Translations under genes and position numbers: made by a program | Shown: positions 44,825-54,853 of the stretch, in pieces | How the letters are laid out: every line of letters starts with the position of its first letter | Numbering within the stretch: position 1 is the first letter of the stretch | Assembly: GCA_000733355.1 (NCBI GenBank) | Contig: JNVV01000004.1 | Span: 1-64,000 of the forward strand | From: Falciphora oryzae | Taxonomy: Eukaryota; Ascomycota; Sordariomycetes; Magnaporthales; Magnaporthaceae | Direction: 5' to 3' | Length of the DNA: 64,000 nt | Notes under the pieces: model-generated | Seen by the model: the letters and a program-made list of their open reading frames with translations, nothing else | What the model was told of the DNA's origin: nothing | The model's database searches: none

Positions 44825-46186
44825 ATGCTGCCGACCTCGGTCGTCTCCGCCGCCCGCGCGGCCAGCTGGGTCCGGGCTGCTGGGCCTAGAAGCTCGGCGA
44901 TGCGCGGCATGGCAACCGCCGCCCCTGTGGCCTCGGCGACCCGCGCCCACAAGGTCGTCGTCGTCGGCGGCGGCACCGCTGGCATGTGCGCAAGCCACCA
45001 GCTGCTCCTGAGCGGCAGGTTCGCCCAGGACGACATCGCCATCGTCGACCCGGCCGACTTCCACCACTACCAGCCCGGCTGGACGCTGGTGGGCGGCGGG
45101 CTCAAGACCAAGGAGGAGCTGCGCAGGCCGCTCAAGAGCCTGGTCGACGGCAAGCTCAAGTACTACAAGGAGGCGGTCGGCTCCTTCAGCCCCGACGACA
45201 ACTCGGTCACGCTCGCCAACGGCGGCAGGCTCTCGTACGAGCACCTCGTCGTCGCGCCCGGCATCGAGATCGACTACGCCAGCATCAAGGGTCTGCCCGA
45301 CGCCCTGGCCGACGACTCGCTGCCCGTGTCGTCCATCTACGGCTACGACACGTGCAGCAAGGTCTTCCCCACCATCCAGGCCCTCAAAACTGGCGCCGCC
45401 ATCTTCACCCAGCCCGCCGGCGTCATCAAGTGCGCCGGCGCCCCGCAAAAGGCCATGTGGCTGGCCCTCGACCACTGGAAGCGCGCGGGGTTATATAACC
45501 CCGCCGACTCGGCCTCGTCGCCCATCAGCGTCACCTTCGCCACCGGCCTGCCGTCCATGTTCGGCGTGCCCAAGTACAGCGCCGCGCTGGAGAAGCTGCG
45601 CGTCGAGCGCGGCGTCGAGGGCCTGTTCGGCCACGACCTCGTCGAGGTCAACGGCACTACTGCGACCTTTGCCGTTGCTGGGTCCGCCAACAAGGTGACG
45701 AGGAAGTTCGACCTGCTGCACGTCGTGCCCAAGATGGGCCCGCACGCCTTTGTCAAGAACAGCCCGCTGGGCAACGAGGCCGGCTATGTCGACGTTGACG
45801 ACGCCACCACGCGCCACAAGAAGTACGCCAACGTCTGGTCCATCGGCGACGCCTCGAGCCTGCCGACCTCCAAGACCGCCGCCGCCATCACGGCCGAGTC
45901 GCCCGTCATGGTCAAGAACATGCTCCTGGCCATGGACGGCAAGAAGCCGCAGTCGGCCTACGACGGCTACACGTCGTGCCCGCTGCTCACCGAGTACGGC
46001 AAGGTCATGCTGGCCGAGTTCAAGTACGCGGGCGTGCCCAAGGAGACGTTTGCCTCGACCCTGGGCGACCAGGCGGTGCCGCGACGGGCCTTCTACTACC
46101 TCAAGAAGGACTTTTTCCCGTGGGTCTACTACCAGTCCATGGTGAAGGGGACGTGGGCAGGACCCAAGGGGTGGAGGAACACATAA
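44825..46186 (+). CDS. Sulfide:quinone oxidoreductase, mitochondrial (Hmt2/SQOR type)
   Basis: Single-exon gene, 453 aa. The start at 44825 is preferred over upstream in-frame codons because it begins an Arg/Ala/Ser-rich mitochondrial presequence (MLPTSVVSAARAASWVRAAG). The FAD-binding motif is VVVVGGGTAGMCASHQ. HYQPGWTLVGGG and FLAVAPG-like HLVVAPG strands are typical of SQR. The two redox cysteines are in VIKCAGAPQ (Cys203) and YTSCPLLTEYG (Cys385), matching the conserved pair of type II SQRs. The end has FPWVYYQSMVKGTW, the membrane-facing helix region. The enzyme oxidises sulfide and passes electrons to ubiquinone on the inner mitochondrial membrane, for detoxification and energy use. The gene appears intact. 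Confidence 0.95.
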   Translation: MLPTSVVSAARAASWVRAAGPRSSAMRGMATAAPVASATRAHKVVVVGGGTAGMCASHQLLLSGRFAQDDIAIVDPADFHHYQPGWTLVGGGLKTKEELRRPLKSLVDGKLKYYKEAVGSFSPDDNSVTLANGGRLSYEHLVVAPGIEIDYASIKGLPDALADDSLPVSSIYGYDTCSKVFPTIQALKTGAAIFTQPAGVIKCAGAPQKAMWLALDHWKRAGLYNPADSASSPISVTFATGLPSMFGVPKYSAALEKLRVERGVEGLFGHDLVEVNGTTATFAVAGSANKVTRKFDLLHVVPKMGPHAFVKNSPLGNEAGYVDVDDATTRHKKYANVWSIGDASSLPTSKTAAAITAESPVMVKNMLLAMDGKKPQSAYDGYTSCPLLTEYGKVMLAEFKYAGVPKETFASTLGDQAVPRRAFYYLKKDFFPWVYYQSMVKGTWAGPKGWRNT

Positions 46187-46293
46187 AAACAAGCCAAACA
46201 TTAATTGATAACTGGCCTGTTGTACACTACTAATAAAATAGTTCAATAACATCTTCTCCCTTGTCAGCTCGTCGAGGCAGAGCAGCTTTCGGC

Positions 46294-46302
46294 TTGGCAC
46301 AT
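46294..46302. repeat. 9-bp target-site duplication TTGGCACAT (left)
   Basis: Identical to 46693-46701 and directly outside the inverted repeats of the small element at 46303-46692. Confidence 0.9.
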
Positions 46303-46692
46303 GAGGCTTAATCCTCTCACTCCCCACTTTTTGCTATTAGTACTCACCCCCACCCCGATATCGGCCGGCATGTTTTTTTCTATGGCGCACCCATACAAAC
46401 GAACACGGGCTTCAATGCAAAGGTGCAAAGGTGCAAAAGGGAACAATTTACAGCACGGGCGGTCAATTGGCACCTCTGCACCTTTACTTGCGTGCACCTT
46501 TTTGCGTGGATTTTGTGGCTGGATGTCTGGGCCTCAGTGGCTTCATCGTAAATGCGCAACCAATGGCATTAGTTTCAATTGCGGGCCAAAGTTTGTCAGC
46601 AGCGAAACCGCTCTGCACAAGGGGTGCACAGGCCAAAAGTGGAGCGGGGTGAGTGCTATTAGCGAAAAGGGGGAGTGACAGGATTAAGCCTC
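46303..46692. mobile_element. MITE with long terminal inverted repeats, Mutator-like
   Basis: A 390-bp element begins GAGGCTTAATCCT and ends AGGATTAAGCCTC. The inverted repeats extend about 48-54 bp with few mismatches (through CACTCCCC, GCTATTAG/GCTAATAG and ACTCACCCC). It is flanked by a perfect 9-bp duplication TTGGCACAT. A 9-bp duplication with long inverted repeats is characteristic of Mutator-like (MULE) transposons, and the size and lack of ORFs make this a non-autonomous derivative. It lies about 120 bp past the SQR gene's stop and interrupts what was a continuous minus-strand frame. Confidence 0.88.
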
Positions 46693-46701
46693 TTGGCACA
46701 T
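46693..46701. repeat. 9-bp target-site duplication TTGGCACAT (right)
   Basis: Right copy of the duplication, directly after the inverted repeat end at 46692. Confidence 0.9.
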
Positions 46702-46973
46702 AGTTCAGCGTCTGTGTTCCTAGCGATCTCCCCCTCTGTGGACCGGTTGTCGGCGGCATGTCGAACCAGTTGGCCGGCAGCTCCAGGATAGGCTTGCCCG
46801 ACTTGGTAAACAGGACTGCTCCACGCTCCAGCTCGGCCTGTAACTGGCTTGCGTGCCACATATCAGCCGCCTTGAATCGCCTTGAATCTCGGCTTCCAAC
46901 GCGCCCAGCGTGCCCATGGGCCGCAGGTTTGCCCCGGTCAGCTCGCCCTCCATCAGTTGCACGCGTCGGCAAG
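46702..46973 (-). pseudogene. Coding relic interrupted by the MITE
   Basis: The minus strand reads protein-like text in two frames: LMEGELTGANLRPMG, then after a frame change near a 10-bp tandem duplication (46869-46888), AADMWHASQLQAELERG, LFTKSGKPILELPANWF and SLGTQTLNYVP. Removing the MITE plus one 9-bp copy (399 bp, a multiple of three) joins NYVP directly to SRKLLCLDELTREKM at about 46240-46300. This supports an old coding region. It may be the C-terminal extension of the adjoining amidoligase gene, reached by a frameshift. No family is recognised. Confidence 0.4.
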
Positions 46974-48170
46974 TCAACAGAACTTGTAGCCCAGTCCGAG
47001 GCCAGCCAACCAAGTCCGAGACTTCTGGCTCATCATTGTGATGTGCAAGTTGCTTACGTCGTCGGCCTGGTTGATCCTATCTTCGAGAAAAGCCTCCGCC
47101 CCCAGGGACTTGGCGCTTTCCAGAAGGTTTTGAACGAAATCAGGATGATGCACTTCGTCCAAAGCCCCCACCTTATTGATGGTATCGCTAAATCGACTGG
47201 GGTTGAACTTGAGAGCCATCAGAACGAAGGCCATTGTGAAGGCAATCCAGTGCTTTGCCTTTGTCGCTGTTGCGACCCCAGGACCTCGGCGGAACTCGAC
47301 TGAACCAGCTTTGCCTTCCGAGGAAGGGAGGAAGTTCCATGAGAAGAACTTATCCTTGTTAGGACAAAGAAGCTCAACGATCTCGTCCCTAGTTGACTTG
47401 TCGATCCTTTCAAAAAGGATTGGGAGGGCGCGCACGGGGCCGTAACACTCGAAAGCCCGGACCAGCTCGTGCGCTTTCAAGTTTGACTTGCAAAAGTCGG
47501 TGGCCGAATCCTGGCGGGAGGGAGGGCAACATCTCGCCGTAGCTGGTTCCTAGAATACCACGGCTTTGGCAAGGTTCCGAAGTTGGTCGAGCGAATGGGC
47601 GCCTTGGGCCCAGGAAATGTGCACATGCGTGCCGGAAGTCGTATCCAGGCGCAACTCAAAAGACGATGTCAGGACAGACCAGAACCTGTCCACAACATCT
47701 GCCCAGGTGGAATCTGCCACTATGACTGGTGTAACGATCTCCAGGGGGAAGAATCCATCGACATAGTGGGCTTTGGAGAGCGAAGCGTCGATGAGTACTG
47801 TCCATTTGGTATAATCGACTTGGGCTTCGTCATCGGATGGATCGTACACATAGGAGGGCATCGCGTTTTCCGAAAGGAGCTTGGCCACCGAGCGCAACAG
47901 ACGGAGAGCATACTTGCGCCGCTCCCCGCCCGAGGCCGTCTCGTCTAGGATGGGGAGCTTGGAGGAAGGGAGCGGTTTCAGTTGCATCTCGAACTCTGCC
48001 CCGAAGTTGAATGGCAGCTCCCCGGCGCATTTCATCTCGTCCGGCTCCTCATCGTGACTTGGCTCCTTCGGTCTCCAAGCCTGGCTTGTCGATCTTCGGT
48101 GATGGTGCCGAGCTCTTTTTCCATGCCCAGGTTCGAGACTGCTTGCCCGCTTCTTCCCGCTGCCGTCCAT
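46974..48170 (-). pseudogene. Amidoligase (Amidoligase_2-type) gene with one TGG-to-TAG stop
   Basis: One frame spans 48170 to 46974 with a single internal TAG at 47550-47552. Family landmarks appear in order: FNFGAEFEMQLKP (start of the glutamine-synthetase-like fold), KWTVLIDASL, PLEIVTPVI, the His motif DTTSGTHVHIS, LRNLAKAVVF[stop]EPA where Trp is expected, CCPPSR, and VEFRRGPG with WIAFTMAFVLMAL at the end. The start is placed at MDGSGKKRASS rather than the upstream Met at 48239, because a basic cytosolic N-terminus fits this family and the upstream part overlaps the HET-ANK gene. Amidoligases of this kind are predicted to form amide bonds using ATP. The stop is best explained as CpA-to-TpA on the plus strand. 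Confidence 0.72.
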
Positions 48171-48299
48171 TGCGCGTACCAATAGAGAAAAAGGGGCCAG
48201 AAACAACAATAACAACGCGAAAGAATGCGATGGCTGCAAAGACGGCTAACTTCGAAGCGGATTGATACAACCAAAAGAAAACAAGAACTGCAATACATG

Positions 48300-51200
48300 A
48301 AAAGCATGTGACGATCATTCGACAACCTCCTTCGAATCCAAGGTACTGTCAAGTCTCTGGTTGTTGATCTTGCTCCACCAGCAAGCCACACACACGTTCG
48401 CGCTCCCCGCGCCTGCCATAGGAGCGGTTCCCCAGGTGACCCGCCACCCGAGGGCCGTCTCGACCCAAGCAGGCAAGTACGTGCAGTCCCTGGGCCTGCG
48501 CCAACCAGCACGCGCACGCAGCCCACATGGCCAAACAGGGCAGCCATGTGCAAAGGCCCAAGGTCCAGCAATGGCGTCGCGATATCCGGGTTAGACCCCA
48601 GCTGCGTCAGCAGACGCGCCACTTCGGCGTGGCCCTCTCGGCAGGCCGCGTGCAGCGGAGTGAGGCCCATCTCGTCGGCCATGTTGACCCGCGCGCCGAG
48701 CTTGACAAGCGCCTGCACGGCCAACGCCGCCTCTGGCGCGGCCGCGTGCCAGAGCGGCGTCCTGCCGAAGCGGTCCAGGTGTCGACCTGGCGGATAAATA
48801 CCGAGTTGTGCGTCTCAATGATGGACTGCAGCTCCGAGCTGCGGTTGTGCGCCTGGTTCGTCTGGTCCTTCTCCAGCACGATGCGCTCTATCAGCTCGCC
48901 GTTGTTCGCGACGGCCGCCCGGTGCAGCACCATCTCCTCAAACACGTTGCGCGTGCTCAGCGGCGAGAAGCCTGCCTCACGCGGCGCCAGCGACTCGAGA
49001 AGCTCAAAGCACGCCAGCTGCTCCTCGCGGGGCGCGTAGGACGCTAGGAGGTGGACGGGCGTCCCGAGCAGTCCGACGGTGCGGACGTCCAAAAGCTCTG
49101 CGATGATGCCGGTCGCCTCATGGCTGCGCAGGATGTACATAATGGCGTCCTTGTGGCACATCATGGCCGCCACGTGCAGCCGTGTTTAGTTGCGGTCTCC
49201 GGCAGCACACCGTCATGAAGCAGTCGGCGCATGGAAGCAGGTCGCCTCGAAGCGCGGCCAACTGTAGGCGTGCGCCCGCTCCATCGTGGCCGACATCTCC
49301 TGCCTCACTCCCCGACATGGCCTTGGGGCTGGCTGGGCCGGAGATAGGGTCGCGGCTGGCATCGTTACTTCTGCTTCTGCTCCTGCGTCCCATAATGTTC
49401 AGGGAAGAGGGCGACAGGCGCAGCTTCGACCTTGCCCGGTTGGCGAGATCGGCAAGCCTTTCCGCTCCGGATCTGTGACTCTGGGGATGCCCCGACTCAG
49501 GGCTCGGGTCCTCGCCCAAGGACTCTCCCAGATACGCGCTTACCCACAACCTTAGCTCCTTGTCGGGCGGTCTTGTCCGTACTCCTCGCGTCTTTCCCTC
49601 GATTATGGACTCGAGGTTTGCGATCGACTCGCGGATACAGCACGCCTCGGTCAGCAGGCGCACCCTCTCCTGCTCGCGCTCCTGCTCCATGGCGGCCGTG
49701 TCCAGCCGGAGCGCCGGCAGTTTGGCCAGGTTTTTGGGCGTGTAGATCTCAACTTGCCGGGAGATGGAGAGCGCGGCATAGCTGCGGCGGTGCTGCTCCA
49801 GATTGCTGACGTGTGCAATCGATATCAGCCTGTGGTCGTCGCCGAGCAGCTTCTGGAGGCTGAACCAATGCGCCGACTTCAGCACGTCCTTGGCGGCAAG
49901 CCGGATCTCGGCGTTCAGCTGCGCAAACACCGGCGACAGTGGCTCGCCTGTGCACCTCCGCTGGAAGCACCACGCCACCCACTTGAGTCCCGCCACCTTC
50001 TTGAGCCCGACCGCGACGTCGACCACGTGGCCCCGGGACGAGTTTTCGCGATATCTAAACAGACCCGCGACGTCGCCGCTCCTGGAAGGCGCCGAGGTGA
50101 GAATCATGGTGGTCGAGTTCCACCACTCCTCCAGGTACACGCTGTCCAGCCTGTGCACGGGCGACCCCTCGACGCGGAAGTCGGGCAGGCTGTAGTACAG
50201 CGGCTGCTGGCGCACAAAGATGGGCTGGTATCCCTCGATGAAGACGGGGTAGTCGTAGTCGACAGGTTTTAACAGTTTGCGCGAGCGCGGGTGCAGCCTC
50301 CCGAAGTGGTCGAAGCTCAAACGTCGCAGCCACAGCGTCGGGCAGAACGTCTGCGACCCGATCATGACGACGCAGTCCAGCAGCGCGTAGTAGTCCTCGT
50401 TCCCGGTCGCGTCGTACTGGTCCCAGATGGGCCGCAGGTACAGCTGCACCCGGAGCCCGTGGCTGGTGATCTCGACGGGCACGCTCTCGGTGGTGGCCGA
50501 GGGCGGCAGCGGCACAATGTCGCCCGCGTCCTTGAACTGGAACGGGCTCTCGGCGAAGAGCCCGCACACGGCGTCCGGGTCGTCGGCGTCTATGTCCGCC
50601 TCTCCGCCGTAGGCGTTCCATGCGAAGATGGACTGGTCCGATGTCGTCTTGAGGATGCCCTCCTGCAGCCGGAGGAAGGCCTTGCTGCCCTCGCCGTAGA
50701 GCAGCGGCATGTTGACGCCGAAAATTCCGAGCAGGCAGCACGCCAGGTCCTCAGGCCACGTGGTCTGGCGGTGCGCTGCCCATTTCATGCGGCTTGCCAC
50801 AGAGGTTGCTCGCCCGGACGCGGCCCTGAAGGACTGCGATGGGGACTCCGATAATGCCTGCGATCAGCCGTGGCAGTGTGGAGGAGTCGCCGTCGCTCTT
50901 GGTGCCAAGGTGACTCCAGTCCCTGGCCTTGAACTCAACTTCTCGCGGGGCAATGAGCTCCTGTAACGTCCATCCGCGAGTAAACCAGCGACTTGACCGA
51001 AAAGCCGACCCCTCGCCCGCAGGGTCCTGCTCGCCGGTCGACGGGACGTCTGGCAGGAAGGCGTAGCACACGGCCGACTCTTGGTACCACCTGTACATGG
51101 AGTTGATGGCCTCGGACAGCTCGGCGCTGCTGGACTTGTCGATGTAGCACGTGTCGATCTAGACGTAGCCGTGACCGGCGCGGCGCGCGAACTCGGTCGT

Positions 51201-51395
51201 GTCCCCCACCTTGGCGAAGCCGGCCTTGCGCTTGACCTGGACCTTGGCTGCATCGCTGTCGCCCTGGCTCAGGAGCTGGATTTCTTGGAACGTCACCTCC
51301 TCGGCGTTCCAGGTGTGCGACAGGATGGCGTAGGACGGGATGTGAAGCTGGAGGAAGTCCACAATCCTCAGCGTTTGGGTGTCGAGCAGACGCAT
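48300..51395 (-). pseudogene. HET-domain protein with C-terminal ankyrin repeats, broken
   Basis: The start Met at 51395 begins the HET domain: MRLLDTQTLRIVDFL, YAILSHTWNAEEVTFQEI, then GHGYV[TAG]IDTCYIDK, then SRWFTRGWTLQELIAP. The TAG at 51159-51161 stands where Trp is conserved. One extra base near 50804 shifts the frame before SVASRMKWAAHRQT. The 50800-49240 part is open and contains LACCLLGIFGVNMPLLYGEG and a long middle region. Further frameshifts near 49233, 49190 and 48790 separate the ankyrin part (LHVAAMMCHKDAIMYIL, FGRTPLWHAAA, GLTPLHAACREGHAEVARLL). HET proteins trigger cell death on non-self fusion in filamentous fungi. With one stop and four frameshifts this copy is a pseudogene, unless the assembly is error-prone here. 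Confidence 0.8.
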
Positions 51396-51752
51396 TGTGA
51401 GCCAGGAGTCCGGGACCAGGGGTTTGATTGACCTGTGAGCTTACTGTGGATGGACTTGGCGCCAGAAACCACATTTAAATATCTCCGCCGCCCAGCCCCC
51501 ATGAAAGGGAGGACTAGCGTGGTCGGCTGTTTTGGTGGCGTATTCTCGTGATGGTTGCGGCTGGATTTGCGGCTGAAGGGGCTGTGCCCGTCCACGGCAA
51601 AAAAAGAAATCGCGCCCCATTGCTTCCGATCTGCGTACTTTCCTATTTCCTTACCTTTCCTGCTCCTCTCCTGCTTCCTTTTCTGTGTCATTTCCTATAT
51701 CATGTCGTATTCCCGCGCTACGATAGGCATGGAGGTGCCAACTAACGCAGTG

Positions 51753-51785
<33 letters not shown>

Positions 51786-52604
51786 GCTGTGTAACCCTCT
51801 CACGTTTTGACGCAGAGAAGCTGTGTCGAAACCTGACACACCCTCCCGAAAGCTGGGCCAATATAAACCAATGGCTGCCGACAAGACTGCTGGGCGCGGG
51901 TGCAACGACAACCACTGCGACACCAACATCCCGTGCACGTGGTGGAGGACAATGTTACCCGCCGAATCCCCACGGGGCCCCAAGCCACTTTGGGGCCGCC
52001 CATCTCTCCTCAACCGGTTCAAACATGGGTGAGGACTGGTCAACATCTTAGCGGGGTCCCAAGACCTGGGGACATGCACTTCCCGTGGTGGCCTTATGTT
52101 CCTCCCTGGAATGTGGGTATCACCGCAGCCACAAGCGGCAGCTCCCACTGCCTTCTAGGTACGATCGAGGCCTGGGAGTCGAGTGAGGGACAAAAGGATA
52201 TTTGCCGCATACCAGGGAACGAGGCCGGAACAGAAGTTTGGTTGCCGCCAAGTGGTATGGCCGGCCTCGTTGTGGACATCCGGCGCTTTGGCCAGTCTCC
52301 TCGCGATCCTAGGCACAATATTGACGCAGCTTTGCTCCCACCACCGGACCCGAGAGTCCAAGATTTGGGGCCGCCCGTGGCCAGGGGTGTCAGTATTAGA
52401 AATGCACCGAGCGGAAGATCAAATGTACAAGTTGTAAGCCTAGCAAGTTGTAGGCCTGACAGGCTGCGCGGCATTCCATTCCAGCCTCTCGAGTGTAAAG
52501 ACCAAGCGCATCCCGTGCTGAAGAACCACCCGAGCGCGAGACACCAGCTCGCCGGCAGCCTCTTCCCTTTTACAAGCCCAACCAGCAACCACCCCCGGAT
52601 CAAG
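51396..52604. other. Intergenic region with poly-T run and a partial gene copy
   Basis: Contains a 30-bp T run at 51755-51784 and a diverged partial copy of the downstream secreted-protein gene (51871-51960, separate entry). The plus-strand frame of the downstream gene is open far upstream (to 51900), but that part has no protein-like features. Confidence 0.55.
51871..51960 (+). pseudogene. Partial diverged copy of the 52.6-kb secreted-protein gene
   Basis: The plus strand reads GCNDNHCDTNIPCTWW. It lines up with GLCNDSRHDINVPCTKV of the downstream gene (about 53120-53170), with similar nucleotides (TGCAACGACAACC / TGCAACGACAGCC). Only this patch is recognisable. It suggests an old tandem duplication. 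Confidence 0.45.
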
Positions 52605-53444
52605 ATGCGTCCCCTTGCTGTGTTCTTCACCCTCACCGCCTCTGCCACGGCCGCTGCCGTTGGCGCCACCTCGGGCCCCGAACTCCCCATGGGCGAGATC
52701 GGCTGGGAGGGAGAGGTCGCCCCGGGTGGACCTTCAGTCAAGTTCTGGGGTAACAGCTTCGAGGACATTGAGGCCAAGATCCAGAAGGGCAACCCGGACT
52801 TTAAGATTTACCTAGACGGCCTAACGCCGCGGCCCCCGAAATCTCGACCATCCCGCCATCAGCGCTCGCGGCGTCCTGGGCAAGGTAAGCCATAACCGTC
52901 TTATTCTTCCTCCTCACGGTTCCGAGAACAAAGGCCATCCACTAAACAACAAACAGCGCCAGCAAATGTTCTGCGACAAGCGCTTCGGGGTAGCGGAGCC
53001 AAGCATCGTGGACAAGGCCGTGCAAAACCTCCGGCGGATCAACGGCAACAACCGCTGGGCGCGGGCGCGCACCTGCATCCGCACCCAGTGCGTGCCCAAC
53101 ACCAGGACCGGGGCCGCCATCGGGTTGTGCAACGACAGCCGCCACGACATCAACGTGCCCTGCACCAAGGTCGCCGACATGGCCGACTGGGTCAGCCGCA
53201 AGTGCTGGAACGCCGAGGCCAACTGCAGTGGGCCCCGCCCGGGGTGCGACCTGTCGTACTGGGTCACGTTTGGGCAGCTGTTTGAAGATGGGGCGGGCTA
53301 TAATGTTATTGTTGGGCAGTGCGGTAGGTGTTTTCTCCCTCCGTTTTCCTGGCTGGATTACTCTGGGGAGGTGTATTGGGGGTGGCTAACAAAACGTTTA
53401 ATCCAAGCTGCTTCGGCAACGGAGAGCGCCCCGTCAGGGCCTAA
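52605..53444 (+). pseudogene. Cysteine-rich secreted protein gene, frame problem in exon 1
   Basis: ATG at 52605 with a signal peptide (MRPLAVFFTLTASATAAAVG), then LPMGEIGWEGEVAPGG, VKFWGNSFEDIEAKI and FKIYLDGL. After about 52815 the better protein (AAAPEISTIPPSALAASWA) lies in the next frame, implying a one-base loss. A donor GTAAGC at 52885 and acceptor near 52956 lead to exon 2 (FCDKRFGVAEP, then ARTCIRTQCVPNTR, LCNDSRHDINVPC, RKCWNAEANC, FEDGAGYNVIVGQCG). A last intron from GTAGGT at 53324 may join a short exon CFGNGERPVRA ending at 53444; otherwise the frame runs on to 53508. Phases do not close perfectly, so the gene model is uncertain. The family is not recognised; secretion is likely. 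Confidence 0.5.
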
Positions 53445-53509
53445 GAGGGCCTGCCGTTTTGAGTACACCAACTCACGCGGCTGTGATCTGTATCAAAAAT
53501 GGATGTGAG

Positions 53510-54853
53510 AGGGTGGTGGTAGTCGGTAGTGGTGTGGCCACGTGCACGACGGCGGCCACGCACGCAGCCAGCAATTTATCAATACTTTTTTCGCAACTAG
53601 CTGAAGGCCGACACGGCCGATTAGGTCCAGCTCGCTGGCCTAGCTGAAACCCAGAGAGTCAGTCGCCTGTGGGAGGCCGGGAAAAGCTTCTCTTTTGGGA
53701 TTGCCTGCGTTTGGGGGCAAAAGCTATGGTGCCCACACGTTATCGCAGGCTTCCCCGGCGCGGCCCGTTCCACGTAGAATTACCCCAGCAGAGATCTTCG
53801 ATTCTCGCAAGCACACATGCAGGAAACATGTGGAGCCAACGTTTGTTTACGCTCTGCCAGATTCCTTCAATGGCAGCGTTTTGGCCGGCTGTGCCCGTGT
53901 GCCGCGTCTCCGCACCGCTTCCTTTGGCTCAGGCAAGGGATGCCCCTGGTGCGGAAGATCGGAGAGCGATCGGCAGATCCACTGGGTTAGAGTGGCACAG
54001 AAAAAAAAGCTTACTCCAGGCCAGGAACACAGGACGATGGTGCCACTCTGGGCCTCCATGGGAAGCCCGGATCGATCGATCGGCCGCCACATGGCTACCT
54101 CTGTAAAAGCCTCGACTCGGCTCCCAGGCCAGGGCCGGGCGAGTTCCAATAACAGGGTAATTTGCCCATGTTCCCGAACTGGCTTCCAGAGCCGGTGACC
54201 AGGCCACAACGGGAGATGGGCCCTGTATTTTACACAAGGCCCGGCAACGAGCACTTTCCAGATTCGAGGGGCACGGCAAAGCTTGTCCGGCTGCCGTGGC
54301 CTGGCGTGCCTGACTTGTTGGGACGGTAAGCCAATCTACCTCACGCCACAAACGGCTGCAGCCAAAAGCTTAAGACGGCCTGCATGCTTATCCCAGGCCG
54401 AGGTCAAACGCCTGACTATCTATGCGTCTTGTTTGACTCGTCGCTGGGCGTGCGGCAGATAGCAACGATTCCCAGTGCGAGTAAGCGGCCGCTCGCCATC
54501 GAGACCATGGCCCGGCCCCTCCCTGTCGAGGGACGGACGCAGCTCGTCGTTGCTCGCAGGCAGGGAGAGCGATGCCATCTGCCCCGTGGCACGGGTTGCC
54601 CAGCCGCGCTCGGAAGCGGCAGGGCCAGCCATAAAGTTCCATCGTTCCATGCCCCTCTGGCATCAGTCCTCGCCGTCTTGACTTTTCTTCCTATTTCTTT
54701 GCCCCATCCCTCCCTCTCGCCCTGCGAAGAAAAGCAAAAAAGCCCCTCCTGCCCACTGGCTCGAGATTGCTTCTTCTTCGCCGACCGCCTGGCTGGACCT
54801 CCAAGCAAAAGCCGCCTCGAGGGCCAGGGGCGGACCGACGAGAGCCTGGCACG
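53510..54853. other. Intergenic region
   Basis: No supported gene in 1.3 kb. Open frames on both strands are short and arginine/serine-rich without motifs. It probably contains the promoter of the membrane protein gene. Confidence 0.5.

Noticed and set aside
44648..46327. Two long minus-strand open frames over the SQR gene
   Set aside because: They are antisense shadows caused by G/C third positions of a well-conserved plus-strand gene. Only the short part beyond 46186 may be a real relic.
46869..46888. 10-bp tandem duplication as the sole cause of the relic's frameshift
   Set aside because: Removing one copy does not join the two protein-like frames, so it cannot by itself explain the frame change.
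51900..52604. Open frame upstream of the secreted-protein start
   Set aside because: It would place the signal peptide in the middle of a protein and shows no protein-like features.
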